Assembly (NCBI RefSeq): GCF_050589845.1
Contig: NZ_JBNGPA010000003.1
Span: 310,001-374,000, forward strand
Source: Carboxylicivirga agarovorans
GTDB lineage: Bacteria; Bacteroidota; Bacteroidia; Bacteroidales; Marinilabiliaceae
DNA: 64,000 nt
Direction of reading: 5' to 3'
The notes under the pieces were generated by a model, which searched no databases, had not been told where the DNA came from, and saw only the letters and a list, made by a program, of their open reading frames with translations. This document shows, in pieces, positions 53,791 through 63,364 of the stretch. How positions within the stretch are numbered: position 1 is the first letter of the stretch; each line of letters starts with the position of its first letter. The translations under genes were made by a program, and so were the position numbers.

Positions 53791-56700
53791 TTACTTCACC
53801 TCAACCCCATTTAAGGAATTATTTAAAGCATGTAAGAGGGTATCATTATCCACGGGCTTTTCAAACACGCAAGCAAATCCCATCTGCTGGAATTTCAATT
53901 GATCATCAGCACTTAACGACTGGGTTGTTTGTCCGATAAATGGCACATAAATGCCCATTTCGCGGATACCCGGAATAAAGCCTTCCAGTTCCAGTCCCGG
54001 CATTTCCAGGTCCATTAGCACTATATGAATATCATTACGCTTGAGTAATAATTCACGTGCCGACTTTTGTGTTCGGGCCGAGATTAAAGTGATCTTTGTA
54101 CGGTCCAGCACCTTACGCATTTGTAGTTGAGCGGTACTTGTCGCATCAATCAGCAGCATCATTTTATTGGACCAGCTATAATTGGCCGGTGTTTTAACAA
54201 CCGGTTCCTTAGGCTCTGCCTTTGGCTTAACAGTGTTTGCGACTATATCGTTTTGAGCTTCGTTCATGTGATCAACACCGCTATGTGGCACAGAACTTAA
54301 CTCAACTCCGTTTTGCTTTATACCACTGCCATTTTCATTGTACTGTATCGGAAGTGTAAAATAAAATTCCGAGCCCGTCTCTGGTTCTGACACCAGGCCT
54401 ATATCTCCATCGTGGGCCGCGATCAGGCGCTTACAGATAGATAAACCCAATCCGGTTCCCCCATAAAGCTTCGAGGTACTTTCATCGGCCTGCCTGAAAG
54501 GTTCAAAGATCAAGGACTGCTTATCGGCCGCTATGCCAATACCCGTATCACGAACATAGAAACGTACACGTTTGCCTTCTACTGCATAGCCAAACTCGAT
54601 AAAACCTTTTTGCGTGAACTTAAAGGCATTACCCAACAAATTGATGAACACCTGGCGTAAACGACGGTGATCGCACACAATAGTCAAAGCATCATTCTCG
54701 TCGGGCAAATTCAAATAAAACTTAAGGTGTGTTTTCTGGTCAATGGCCATTCGCTTCTCAAACAGCAGGTGCAACTCCTTAAGCAGCCTGGTGATATTGA
54801 ATGGTTCTTTGACCAGGTTTAATTCACCGCTTTCAATTTTGGCCAGATCAACAATATCATTAATCAGCTCCATGAGGTTTTCAGAGCTTTTATTAACGAT
54901 ATCGATGTATTCAATCTTCTCGCTTTCTGATATATTATCTTCTTTCAGCAGGTTGGTAAAACCAACAATCGCATTTAATGGGGTGCGTATTTCGTGGCTC
55001 ATATTGGCCAGGAATGCCGATTTCAGCTTGTCGGCTCCAATGGCTTTCTCTTTAGCGATAACCAGCTCCTGCTCTGCCTTCTTCTTTTGGGTGTAATCTC
55101 TCCCTACAATTAACAGCGATGAAAGTTCGGCATTGTTTGTTTCAGGAGTAATGGTCCAGTCAAAAGCACGGATAACATCTTTAAAACGGAATTCAAGCTC
55201 AACATTGGTTGATACGCCCGACTTCATCACAATGTCAATACCCTTTGACAAGCCGTCGACCAGTTCTTTGGGCAGTTCTTTTATTTTATCCAGTTCAACA
55301 CCAAGACACTGGTATTCCTTTAAAGCAAAATCACTCAGGAAAGCCTGGTTACAGTATGAAAGGAGCCTGCCGCTGTCAATACGGATAATATTATCAGGTG
55401 AATTCTCAGTCAAGGCCCTGAACTTCTCCTCACTGTTTCGGAGTGAGGCTTCATTATTGATCCGTTTTGTAATATTATGAATGGAAACATAATAATGCAG
55501 ATTGCCATCGAGGTTAAGCGTAGTCATATAGATCTCGGCATGAACAACCTGGCCGTCTTTGTTTAGCAACTGGGTATCTCCCCTGTAGTCATCACCTTGT
55601 TTGACACGTGTAACTGAGTCATTGAAACGCCTGATATATTCGTCGGATGGAAAGATTTCCATAACCGAACGTTCAAAGATCTCTTCCTGTGTATAATGTA
55701 ACATGTCACATGCCGCAGTATTGGCGTACATCAGCTTCAGGTCGCAGTTGATAATTAATATGCCATCGATGGTGGCCTCTATTAACTTACGGTTGCGTTC
55801 CTCGCTTTCGCGCAAGTGTACCTCTGTTTTTTTGGCCTGGGTAATGTCTTCTCCTATTATGAGGTAACAATCATCACCAACCGATTGCGGAGCCGGCGTT
55901 CCCAAAACGCGAATAACCAGTTCTTCACCGTATTTATCGCGCATGTGAGCGTCCATGGTGGCAATGCCGTTCTTTTCAATATTCTGGTAAAACTGACTGA
56001 TGGCACCTTCATCCTGGCGTCCTTCGAAATAAAGATCGGCAATGTTTTGCCCTACCAATTCATCTTTGCTATAACCCGAGTGCAGCAAAGTAGCTTCGTT
56101 AATGTACTCGATAACACGGTTGCGAATAAGCATGATACCAACCGGTGCCGAACTTAATATGCTTTGCAAAAAGCGCTCTTTGTCGGCCAGTTCACGGTTG
56201 ACTTTTAGTATTTCGGCATGACTACGCCTTATTTCAACCACCCCGGCCTCATGCTCATAGGCATTGGCAATTAAACGGGCCGACATCTGCAGCAAATCGA
56301 TTTCGTGTGGTAACCATTCGCGATTAAAGCTGCACTCATCAAAGCCTATAAAACCATAATATTGTTCTTTAACCCATAAGGGATAAACCAAAACCGATTG
56401 TATACCCTGGTTATTAAGGGTGTCATATACCTCATCGGGTAAGTCTTTTATGTCAGAAGCTTTAATTATGTTTTCCTCCTCCAGCATACGCCTCCATTCC
56501 TTAAAATCGGCATATGATAAATTCTGAAGGTTTTCTTTTTCCGAATTAACACCCTCATTGCACCACTCGTAGGTATTGGAGAAGCCAATGGAGTCTTCAT
56601 GATTTTCAAAAATATAGATGCGGCTAACATCAGCAAACTGCCCCAAAACCTCCAGGGTTTTCGTCAAACGGTCCTTAAAAAATTCGTCGGATGATAAAAT

Positions 56701-56856
56701 TGAAGACAGGTACAATGGCAGGTAACCGGTTGAAATCAACGACTCTTCACCTTCCGTATTGAAAGGAGCTCCGTATGCACTGCCGTAGATGCGTTTCATC
56801 ATCCGCTTTAGGCGAGCATTCTCTGCTTTTAATGTTTGTACGTTTCTTTCCTCCAC
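53791..56856 (-). CDS. Hybrid histidine kinase (GAF, PAS, PAS, PAS, HisKA, HATPase, receiver)
   Basis: 1021 residues, no membrane span. GAF-type sensor (residues about 50-215), PAS domains near 225-345, 350-470 and 475-590, HisKA with His621 (FLANMSHEIRTPLNAIVGFT), HATPase (NLLGNAFKFTQKG; DTGIGIAADK; GGTGLGLSICKRLI), a linker with KPKAEPKEPVVKTP, and a C-terminal receiver. The receiver keeps the Asp of LMDLEMPG, the Thr of IGQTTQS and the Lys of FEKPVD, but the N-terminal acidic pair is LIDATS, so one Asp remains. A phosphorelay is likely; partner unknown. Start preceded by TACATTTG (56904-56911). Confidence 0.92.
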   Translation of the reverse strand: MEERNVQTLKAENARLKRMMKRIYGSAYGAPFNTEGEESLISTGYLPLYLSSILSSDEFFKDRLTKTLEVLGQFADVSRIYIFENHEDSIGFSNTYEWCNEGVNSEKENLQNLSYADFKEWRRMLEEENIIKASDIKDLPDEVYDTLNNQGIQSVLVYPLWVKEQYYGFIGFDECSFNREWLPHEIDLLQMSARLIANAYEHEAGVVEIRRSHAEILKVNRELADKERFLQSILSSAPVGIMLIRNRVIEYINEATLLHSGYSKDELVGQNIADLYFEGRQDEGAISQFYQNIEKNGIATMDAHMRDKYGEELVIRVLGTPAPQSVGDDCYLIIGEDITQAKKTEVHLRESEERNRKLIEATIDGILIINCDLKLMYANTAACDMLHYTQEEIFERSVMEIFPSDEYIRRFNDSVTRVKQGDDYRGDTQLLNKDGQVVHAEIYMTTLNLDGNLHYYVSIHNITKRINNEASLRNSEEKFRALTENSPDNIIRIDSGRLLSYCNQAFLSDFALKEYQCLGVELDKIKELPKELVDGLSKGIDIVMKSGVSTNVELEFRFKDVIRAFDWTITPETNNAELSSLLIVGRDYTQKKKAEQELVIAKEKAIGADKLKSAFLANMSHEIRTPLNAIVGFTNLLKEDNISESEKIEYIDIVNKSSENLMELINDIVDLAKIESGELNLVKEPFNITRLLKELHLLFEKRMAIDQKTHLKFYLNLPDENDALTIVCDHRRLRQVFINLLGNAFKFTQKGFIEFGYAVEGKRVRFYVRDTGIGIAADKQSLIFEPFRQADESTSKLYGGTGLGLSICKRLIAAHDGDIGLVSEPETGSEFYFTLPIQYNENGSGIKQNGVELSSVPHSGVDHMNEAQNDIVANTVKPKAEPKEPVVKTPANYSWSNKMMLLIDATSTAQLQMRKVLDRTKITLISARTQKSARELLLKRNDIHIVLMDLEMPGLELEGFIPGIREMGIYVPFIGQTTQSLSADDQLKFQQMGFACVFEKPVDNDTLLHALNNSLNGVEVK

Positions 56857-56903
56857 TTTCCTATTTCAAAAAATCACTTTCTTAACAATAATCTGTTACA
56901 TTA

Positions 56904-56911
56904 CAAATGTA
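56904..56911 (-). promoter_or_regulatory. -7 box of the hybrid kinase gene
   Basis: On the minus strand TACATTTG, a perfect TAnnTTTG box, lies 47 bp before the start at 56856. No TTG is seen at the -33 position. Confidence 0.5.
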
Positions 56912-57089
56912 GCTTTTTCATCACCATAAATACGGTCGTTGCTAAATGAAAACAGGCCGTTCGTGTAAAAAATCAAACGTTTTACATATATATATTCATA
57001 ATAAAGAGTAGATAGCCGCACTTTCATGAAAGTTTGCCTCTAACAGCAAAAAGTATGTATCTGGAATGGGTATTTTTAAATCATTCGGT

Positions 57090-57097
57090 TATTTTTG
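57090..57097 (+). promoter_or_regulatory. -7 box of rsgA
   Basis: TATTTTTG, a perfect TAnnTTTG box, 16 bp before the rsgA ATG, implying a very short leader. The -33 element is not clear. Confidence 0.4.
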
Positions 57098-57113
57098 AGA
57101 AAATGTTTTTTGG

Positions 57114-58043
57114 ATGGAGCAAAAGAATGGATTAGTCATTAAATCAACCGGTAGCCGTTATACTGTTTTATCAGATGATGGAACAACAATCGTGTGCCAG
57201 ATAAGAGGTAAAATCAGGCTGAAAGGTATAAAAAGCACTAATCCGGTATCGGTTGGCGACCGCGTCACCTATGATGATGACGGACTGGGAGAAGGTGTGA
57301 TCTCCAATATTGAAGAGCGAAAAAACTACATCATCCGAAAGGCGACGAACCTCTCAAAGGAGTCACATATCATTGCAGCTAACGTTGATCAGGCAGTGCT
57401 TATTGTCACCATTAACTACCCTATGACTACCCGGGTTTTTGTCGATCGCTTTATTGCGGCCTCTGAAGCCTATGGCATTCCTGTGACCATTGTGTTCAAT
57501 AAAACCGACCGCTATGACCAGGAACATATGAAGCTGTTACAGGAATGGCGTGACCTGTATGAGGGTATCGGTTATAAAACCCTGGCTGTTTCTGCCAAAA
57601 AACAGGAAGATCTGTGTGAAATTGAAGCTTTGCTAAAAGATAAGATATCTGTTTTGAGTGGTCATTCCGGTGTTGGAAAATCCACGCTTATCAATCGTGT
57701 GGAACCAAACTTAAATCTTAAGACAGCAGAAATATCAGCTATCCACCAATCGGGTAAACACACAACCACCTTTGCCGAAATGCACCCACTTAGCTTTGGC
57801 GGATACATCATAGACACACCGGGCATCAGGGGATTTGGTTTGATTCACATTGAAAAAGAAGAGCTGTATCACTATTTCAAAGAGCTTTTTGATTACGCCG
57901 CTGATTGCCGCTTCCATAACTGTACACATTATAACGAACCGGGCTGTGCTGTAAAAGCCGCCGTTGAAAACGGGGATATTGCCTATTCGCGTTATGAAAG
58001 TTACCTGAGTATATTACTGAACCGAAACGATAAATACAGATAA
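57114..58043 (+). CDS. rsgA: Ribosome small-subunit-dependent GTPase A
   Basis: 309 residues. OB-fold start (GLVIKSTGSRYTVLSDDG), circularly permuted GTPase (NKTD, then GHSGVGKSTLINR P-loop, DTPGIRGFG G3) and a C-terminal Zn-binding part (DCRFHNCTHYNEPGCAVKAA). It checks the 30S subunit during assembly and removes RbfA-type factors. Starts with its own -7 box; two kinase genes follow in the same direction, starting 22 bp after its stop. Confidence 0.96.
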   Translation: MEQKNGLVIKSTGSRYTVLSDDGTTIVCQIRGKIRLKGIKSTNPVSVGDRVTYDDDGLGEGVISNIEERKNYIIRKATNLSKESHIIAANVDQAVLIVTINYPMTTRVFVDRFIAASEAYGIPVTIVFNKTDRYDQEHMKLLQEWRDLYEGIGYKTLAVSAKKQEDLCEIEALLKDKISVLSGHSGVGKSTLINRVEPNLNLKTAEISAIHQSGKHTTTFAEMHPLSFGGYIIDTPGIRGFGLIHIEKEELYHYFKELFDYAADCRFHNCTHYNEPGCAVKAAVENGDIAYSRYESYLSILLNRNDKYR

Positions 58044-58065
58044 AGTGCAAACAATGGGGTAAACA

Positions 58066-60870
58066 ATGAAGAAAGCCTTTGTCATATCATTTATCAGTAT
58101 TGCTTTTTTAGTAGTCTCCAATGTCTATTACTACATTGACACCTACAAATGGCAAATTAACACGCAGGAAGAGATTCTTCTGAAGCAGTCGTTAATGGTA
58201 CGCGATAAACTGGCGCAATTTGCCAATAAGACCAACACTGGCATCTCCATTCTTATCTCACAAAACGAATTAGACAGCCTGTTTTTGTCACGTGGCCACT
58301 CCATTGAAGTGCAGAAACGACTTGAACTGCTATACAATGGCTTTAGCGAGCAGCTGAATGAGCTGGCCGTATACGATACCAAAGGCAATGCCTTTGAACT
58401 GAGGCGCAGTGTGCAGGGTACGTTTATATCGGCCTTTACGCATTCTGATAAAATAAATGTGAGGGAAGCCAAAGTGCTTATTAATCCCCAGGGAACAAGA
58501 ATCATTTACATTCAGCCACTTCATAAGGAGAGCGAGATTATTGGTTTTGTAAAGTTCGATATGGACCTGGAGAGCTTCTTTACCTCCATATTCCATAACT
58601 TTAATGTGAAAGATGTGAACTTTCAGTGGGTGATGAAACCCAATGGCGAGGTGGTATACAATACACTGGAGGTTAATAAGTTTATTCCCATACTGGAAGG
58701 GGTTAATGATAAGATTGGCCAGGAAGATTATTTCTCAAAAGTTCATTCCTTAAAAATTAATGGTGAACATACGGATGTGCTGACAATGTTTAGCAAACTG
58801 TACTTTAACGGTGTTGGCTATTACCTGGCTTTTTCAATGCCTAAACATATTATTACAGCATCCATTGCCCGCTACTCGTTCCTGGTTGGCGGCATATCAT
58901 TGTTTATCATCTGTTTAATAATGTTGGTATTTAGCATCTACCAGCGACGGCGCACCGAAGATGAGCAAACGCTTAAAAAATCGGAAGAAGCATTGCGGAA
59001 AATGGTGTATTACATGCCGGTTGGTGTGGTGCTGATAGATAGCCGTAACCGCATCAGGCAAGTCAATAAAGCCGCTTTAAAATTATTTGCCTTTGACGAT
59101 GAAGACCAGCTGGTGGGCCGCATTGCCTGCGATGACATCCTGTTTGAAAATAAAATACGACTGGACAAAACCTCTTATTCAACACAGTCAAACAAATACA
59201 TCTTAAAAAGCAAGGCAGACGAGGAGTCGGTTATTTTACACGAGCAGATACCTTTCTTCCTTTTGCGCGAGAAGTATACCATACAGGTATTTGTAGAAGT
59301 ATCTTCGCTTGAAAAGGAACGAAAAGATGAGGAGATGGCACACAAAGCCAAATCGACCTTCATTGCCAATATCAGTCATGAATTGCGCACACCTTTAAAC
59401 GGCATCATAGGCATGACCGATATACTGCTTTCATCAGAGAAAGATGACAATGACCGTAACCTTCTTTCGGTGGTGAAGCGTTCAGCTGATACATTACTGG
59501 CCCTTATTAATGATATACTCGACTTCTCAAAAATGGAGGCCGGGCGCTTTGAGATAGAAGCCATACCGTTTGACCTTCATGAGGAAGTTGAATCAACCAT
59601 ACAGTCGTTTATTCCGCGAGCCAAAAACAAAGCGATCAAGCTCACCTGGGCATCAATGATGAGATTACCTGATCATTACCTGGGCGATCAGATCAGGATC
59701 AGACAGATCCTGAACAACTTATTGAGCAACGCCATTAAATTTACCGAAGAAGGTCGCATTCACCTTAGTGTTAAACAGGTAAGAGGAATCAACGGATCGC
59801 CTGCCATATTATTCTCATTAAAAGATACGGGGATCGGCATTGCAAAAGATAAACTGAAGAGCATCTTCAATTCATTTTCGCAGGAAGATGAAAGCACCAC
59901 CCGTAAGTATGGAGGAAGTGGTCTTGGCATCAGCATATCCAAGCAACTGGTGAATATGATGGGAGGCGAAATATGGGTCGATAGTCCGTCGGGCATATCC
60001 AGCAACCCTGACTATCCGGGATCTGAATTTGCCTTTACCATACCATATAAATCAAAGACCCATCAAAAAACCTACAATTACAATCACATTACTTCACTTC
60101 GTAAGGTAAGGGCCTTTATAATATCTGACGAACCGCTGCAGGTAAGAACACTGATAAAGAACCTGGCATCCTTGCGCATTGACTATAAAGTATTGCCACC
60201 GTCCAACGAATCGATAGACATTATCCGAACCGATAATAAGCACCACTTACTGATTATTGATCAGCGCCCTGATTTTAACGGTTTAGACTTTTTGCAAACC
60301 ATATACAACCATCGTCTGCACAAGCGCATGCCAATCATACTTCAAAGTTCAGATTTTGAAAGGGCCAACACCTCACTGGCCAAACGCATTGGTGCCGATG
60401 TGTATTTAAACAAGCCGGTTCAGCTGAACACACTGGAAGAATTCATCCTTCGTTTTTTCCAAAACATACCAGATAGAAGAACAGGGATAACAAACCTTAA
60501 TAATACCAAAGCTTTAAACGTACTTGTAGCTGAAGATAATGTACTGAATCAACGGGTTGCCAAAAACCTTTTTGGTAAAATAGGGCATACCATTGACATC
60601 GCTTCAAACGGACTGGAAGCCGTTAACAAAATGCGTCAAAAGAAATACGACATTGTATTTATGGATGTACTGATGCCACGAATGGATGGCATTGAAGCCA
60701 TTAAAAACATGCGTGAAGGCGAGAAAAGCTGCCCGATAATAGCCATGACCGCCAGCGTTGATGAATCGGAAAGAAACAGGGTGCTTGATGCCGGCATGGA
60801 TGATTTTATAACCAAACCAACTAAGGTTGAAGACCTTTCTAGGATGATTGCCAAGTGGTGCAACAAGTAA
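58066..60870 (+). CDS. Membrane hybrid histidine kinase with two receiver domains
   Basis: 934 residues. N-terminal membrane helix (AFVISFISIAFLVVSNVYYY), dCache-like extracytoplasmic region (to about 270), second helix (FLVGGISLFIICLIMLVFSI), PAS region (312-410), HisKA with His438 (FIANISHELRTPLNGIIGMT), HATPase (NLLSNAIKFTEEG; DTGIGIAKDK; GGSGLGISISKQLV). Receiver 1 (residues about 680-800) lacks the usual DD pair but keeps an Asp in LLIIDQRPDFNG. Receiver 2 is complete (VLVAEDNVLNQRV; Asp867 in FMDVLMPRMDG; MTASV; TKPT). It follows rsgA at 22 bp. Confidence 0.92.
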   Translation: MKKAFVISFISIAFLVVSNVYYYIDTYKWQINTQEEILLKQSLMVRDKLAQFANKTNTGISILISQNELDSLFLSRGHSIEVQKRLELLYNGFSEQLNELAVYDTKGNAFELRRSVQGTFISAFTHSDKINVREAKVLINPQGTRIIYIQPLHKESEIIGFVKFDMDLESFFTSIFHNFNVKDVNFQWVMKPNGEVVYNTLEVNKFIPILEGVNDKIGQEDYFSKVHSLKINGEHTDVLTMFSKLYFNGVGYYLAFSMPKHIITASIARYSFLVGGISLFIICLIMLVFSIYQRRRTEDEQTLKKSEEALRKMVYYMPVGVVLIDSRNRIRQVNKAALKLFAFDDEDQLVGRIACDDILFENKIRLDKTSYSTQSNKYILKSKADEESVILHEQIPFFLLREKYTIQVFVEVSSLEKERKDEEMAHKAKSTFIANISHELRTPLNGIIGMTDILLSSEKDDNDRNLLSVVKRSADTLLALINDILDFSKMEAGRFEIEAIPFDLHEEVESTIQSFIPRAKNKAIKLTWASMMRLPDHYLGDQIRIRQILNNLLSNAIKFTEEGRIHLSVKQVRGINGSPAILFSLKDTGIGIAKDKLKSIFNSFSQEDESTTRKYGGSGLGISISKQLVNMMGGEIWVDSPSGISSNPDYPGSEFAFTIPYKSKTHQKTYNYNHITSLRKVRAFIISDEPLQVRTLIKNLASLRIDYKVLPPSNESIDIIRTDNKHHLLIIDQRPDFNGLDFLQTIYNHRLHKRMPIILQSSDFERANTSLAKRIGADVYLNKPVQLNTLEEFILRFFQNIPDRRTGITNLNNTKALNVLVAEDNVLNQRVAKNLFGKIGHTIDIASNGLEAVNKMRQKKYDIVFMDVLMPRMDGIEAIKNMREGEKSCPIIAMTASVDESERNRVLDAGMDDFITKPTKVEDLSRMIAKWCNK

Positions 60871-60981
60871 ATTAAGCATAAAACAGGTTCTGTCTTTTGC
60901 CTGAGTAAATAGTATAAAGTAGTAACAAGTAATAAAACTGCACTATAGCCGTTTGTGAAAATGTACTCAAACGAATAAGCA

Positions 60982-62133
60982 ATGAGTTTTTATACACATA
61001 AGCGCATCTGGAAACTTTTTTTACTCATTGGAGCTGTTACAATCGGCTTCTTTACACTGGTTTATACAGATAACCTGACCAAGGAGCTGAAAGAAGAAGA
61101 ACGAAAAAGTGTTGAGATCTGGATAAGAGCCATTAAGCAGATTACCCAAAGCGGAGCAGGAGAAGATGAGCTGGGGCTGACACTGGAAGTAATCAGCCAA
61201 AACACGACCATACCGATTATTATTGTGGAAGCAGATTCCACCATTAACTCACACCGTAATATCAAATTACCAAAGGATAATCCTGAGGAAGCACTTCAAA
61301 AAGAGCTGGAGACACTTATGAAAGGTGAACCACTGATCATTGACCTGGGCAGTGATGAGCTTCAGTATTTATACTATGATGATTCAGTACTGATTAAAAA
61401 GCTCGAATGGTTTCCCATCATACAGTTATCTGTTGTAGCACTGTTTATATTTATAGCTTACATAGCCTTTAATGGTGCACGTAAAGCCGAACAGGACCAG
61501 GTATGGGTTGGCATGTCAAAGGAAACGGCACATCAGTTGGGAACACCCACCTCATCATTGCTGGGTTGGGTCGATTTACTAAAGCTGAAAGAAGGCAATG
61601 ATGACATAGCCGGCGAACTGGAAAAAGATGTTCAACGTCTGCAAGTGATCACCGACCGCTTCTCCAAAATAGGTTCAAAGCCCGAGCTAAGCGAACAACC
61701 ACTTATCCTGGCAATTGAAGAAATCATTGATTATCTGAAGCGACGCACAGCAGCCAACATACAGTTTAAAATCAGCATGGGCGATATTCCCTACCTAATG
61801 GTCAATATCAATAAAGTACTGTTTCAGTGGGTGGTTGAAAACATTTGCAAAAATGCTGTTGATGCCATGAAAGGTTCCGGTATCATTGAAATTAGTATCG
61901 GTAATAATAACGGCCATGTTAACATCGATATAAGTGACACAGGGAAAGGCCTGCACCGCAACCAGTTTAAAACCATCTTTAAACCAGGCTATACCACCAA
62001 ATTAAGAGGCTGGGGCCTGGGACTTTCATTGGCTAAACGCATTATTGAAGGTTATCATGGCGGTAAGCTCTTCGTGAAAGAATCTGAGCTTGGTAAAGGA
62101 ACAACCTTCAGATTAACCCTACCAAAAGCCTGA
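60982..62133 (+). CDS. Sensor histidine kinase with short extracytoplasmic domain
   Basis: 383 residues. Two membrane helices (LFLLIGAVTIGFFTLVY; IIQLSVVALFIFIAYIAF) enclose a 110-residue domain (residues about 35-145). The kinase core has His184 in KETAHQLGTPTSSLLGW, the HQLGTP form of a Bacteroidota-type kinase, and HATPase (VENICKNAVDAM; DTGKGLHRNQ; WGLGLSLAKRIIEGYHGG). It ends with the ATPase domain, no receiver. No partner regulator is next to it. Confidence 0.92.
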   Translation: MSFYTHKRIWKLFLLIGAVTIGFFTLVYTDNLTKELKEEERKSVEIWIRAIKQITQSGAGEDELGLTLEVISQNTTIPIIIVEADSTINSHRNIKLPKDNPEEALQKELETLMKGEPLIIDLGSDELQYLYYDDSVLIKKLEWFPIIQLSVVALFIFIAYIAFNGARKAEQDQVWVGMSKETAHQLGTPTSSLLGWVDLLKLKEGNDDIAGELEKDVQRLQVITDRFSKIGSKPELSEQPLILAIEEIIDYLKRRTAANIQFKISMGDIPYLMVNINKVLFQWVVENICKNAVDAMKGSGIIEISIGNNNGHVNIDISDTGKGLHRNQFKTIFKPGYTTKLRGWGLGLSLAKRIIEGYHGGKLFVKESELGKGTTFRLTLPKA

Positions 62134-62203
62134 GAATTTATTACTTATTGAAAATAGAAAAGTAAAAAAAAGTACTTTTCTTTTCTTACGTTGGTTTATT
62201 TTA

Positions 62204-62211
62204 TACTTTTG
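62204..62211 (+). promoter_or_regulatory. -7 box of the DUF177-rpmF unit
   Basis: TACTTTTG, a perfect TAnnTTTG box, 22 bp before the GTG at 62234. The -33 element is weak. Confidence 0.45.
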
Positions 62212-62233
62212 CACAGTTTTTAGAAAGGGAAAA

Positions 62234-62785
62234 GTGGACAGATTGAAAAACTACGGTATCCCGTTCAAGGGATTAAAAGAAGGTAAGCACCTGTTTAACT
62301 ATGAAATAGGAGCCGAGTTCTTTGAATTATTTGAACAGCCTTTAATTGAAAAGGGTGAGTTAAAAGCAATCGTTGAGCTAAATAAAAGCTCAGCACTTTT
62401 AACACTAAGCTTTAAAATTGAAGGAGAAGTTGAAACCGTTTGTGACAATTGTCTGGAAGCATTAACTCTTCCGGTTGAAAACGAATCGCTGATGTATATT
62501 AAGTTTGGCGAGGAATATGACGAACCAACGGAAGAAATTATTGTTTTACCTCACGAAGAACACGAGATCAACGTAGCACAGTTGATCTATGAGTTTATTT
62601 GTGTGGCGCTTCCAATAAGGCACGTTCACCCTGAAGATGAAAATGGCAGCGTTACCTGCGACTCTGAAATGCTGAATCAATTAGATAACTATTTGGTTGA
62701 GGAAGGTACGGATGAGAAGGAGGACGATGATATGGATCCGCGTTGGGCGGCTCTGAAAAATTTAATGGATAAATCAAGTAAATAG
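62234..62785 (+). CDS. DUF177/YceD-family protein
   Basis: 183 residues with a GTG start at 62234; AAAGGG (62224-62229) is a good ribosome binding site. Zinc-like Cys pair in CDNCLEALTL and a further Cys in VTCDSEML. YceD proteins are linked to rRNA maturation in plants and bacteria and lie before rpmF in nearly all bacteria, as here (8 bp gap). Confidence 0.9.
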   Translation: MDRLKNYGIPFKGLKEGKHLFNYEIGAEFFELFEQPLIEKGELKAIVELNKSSALLTLSFKIEGEVETVCDNCLEALTLPVENESLMYIKFGEEYDEPTEEIIVLPHEEHEINVAQLIYEFICVALPIRHVHPEDENGSVTCDSEMLNQLDNYLVEEGTDEKEDDDMDPRWAALKNLMDKSSK

Positions 62786-62793
62786 GTTGAAAA

Positions 62794-62979
62794 ATGGCAC
62801 ATCCTAAGCGAAAGATCTCGAAAACGAGAAGAGACAAGAGAAGAACACACTACAAAGCGGTTGCACCTGCATTGGGAGTATGTTCAAACTGTGGTGCTAC
62901 TGTAAAGTTACACACAGTGTGTGGTGAGTGCGGTTATTACCGTGGAAAATTAGCTGTGGAAAAAGAAGTAACAGCATAG
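62794..62979 (+). CDS. rpmF: 50S ribosomal protein L32
   Basis: 61 residues: MAHPKRKISKTRRDKRRTHY, typical basic start, then a C4 zinc ribbon (CSNCGATVKLHTVCGECGYY). A terminator follows 21 bp after the stop. Confidence 0.97.
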   Translation: MAHPKRKISKTRRDKRRTHYKAVAPALGVCSNCGATVKLHTVCGECGYYRGKLAVEKEVTA

Positions 62980-63000
62980 TTTATTGAATCCGCATTCAAT

Positions 63001-63036
63001 AAAATTTGCCTTCAAAGAAATTTGAAGGCAAATTTT
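63001..63036 (+). terminator. Intrinsic terminator after rpmF
   Basis: A 16-bp perfect stem AAAATTTGCCTTCAAA / TTTGAAGGCAAATTTT around a GAAA loop, followed by GTTTTAG. Confidence 0.85.
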
Positions 63037-63364
63037 GTTTTAGGGCATTAATCCGACTATACTCTGCGTTGCACTTGAAACTCAGCTCTAAATAAGACCG
63101 GTATTGATTAAAACGTTTGCATACTATAAGCGTTTTCTTACTTTTGTATTCGCCCTAAATGAGTGCTAATTAACTATCTTATCAAACATATCTGAAAATT
63201 TATCGTTGGTAAGTTGAAGATAAAATGGCATGTGTGGCGCCATTTTAAGTGTTATTGAAAATACAGGAAGCTGAAAAATAATTCAATGAGTGGAGTTTGA
63301 GAATTAATTTTTTGAATGTTTCCAATGCTCATGCAACCGTGCATAAGCAAAAAAAGAAAGTCAA
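63037..63364. other. Leader region between rpmF terminator and fabH
   Basis: Contains the fabH promoter (63116-63146) and a hairpin AAAATGGC (63222-63229) / GCCATTTT (63239-63246) within the 5' leader. The leader is about 210 nt, longer than usual, so post-transcriptional control is possible. Otherwise nothing recognised. Confidence 0.5.
63116..63146 (+). promoter_or_regulatory. Textbook Bacteroidota promoter before fabH
   Basis: TTTG (63116-63119), exactly 19 nt, then TACTTTTG (63139-63146), a perfect -33/-7 pair. It serves as an internal standard for the boxes elsewhere in the window. Confidence 0.75.
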
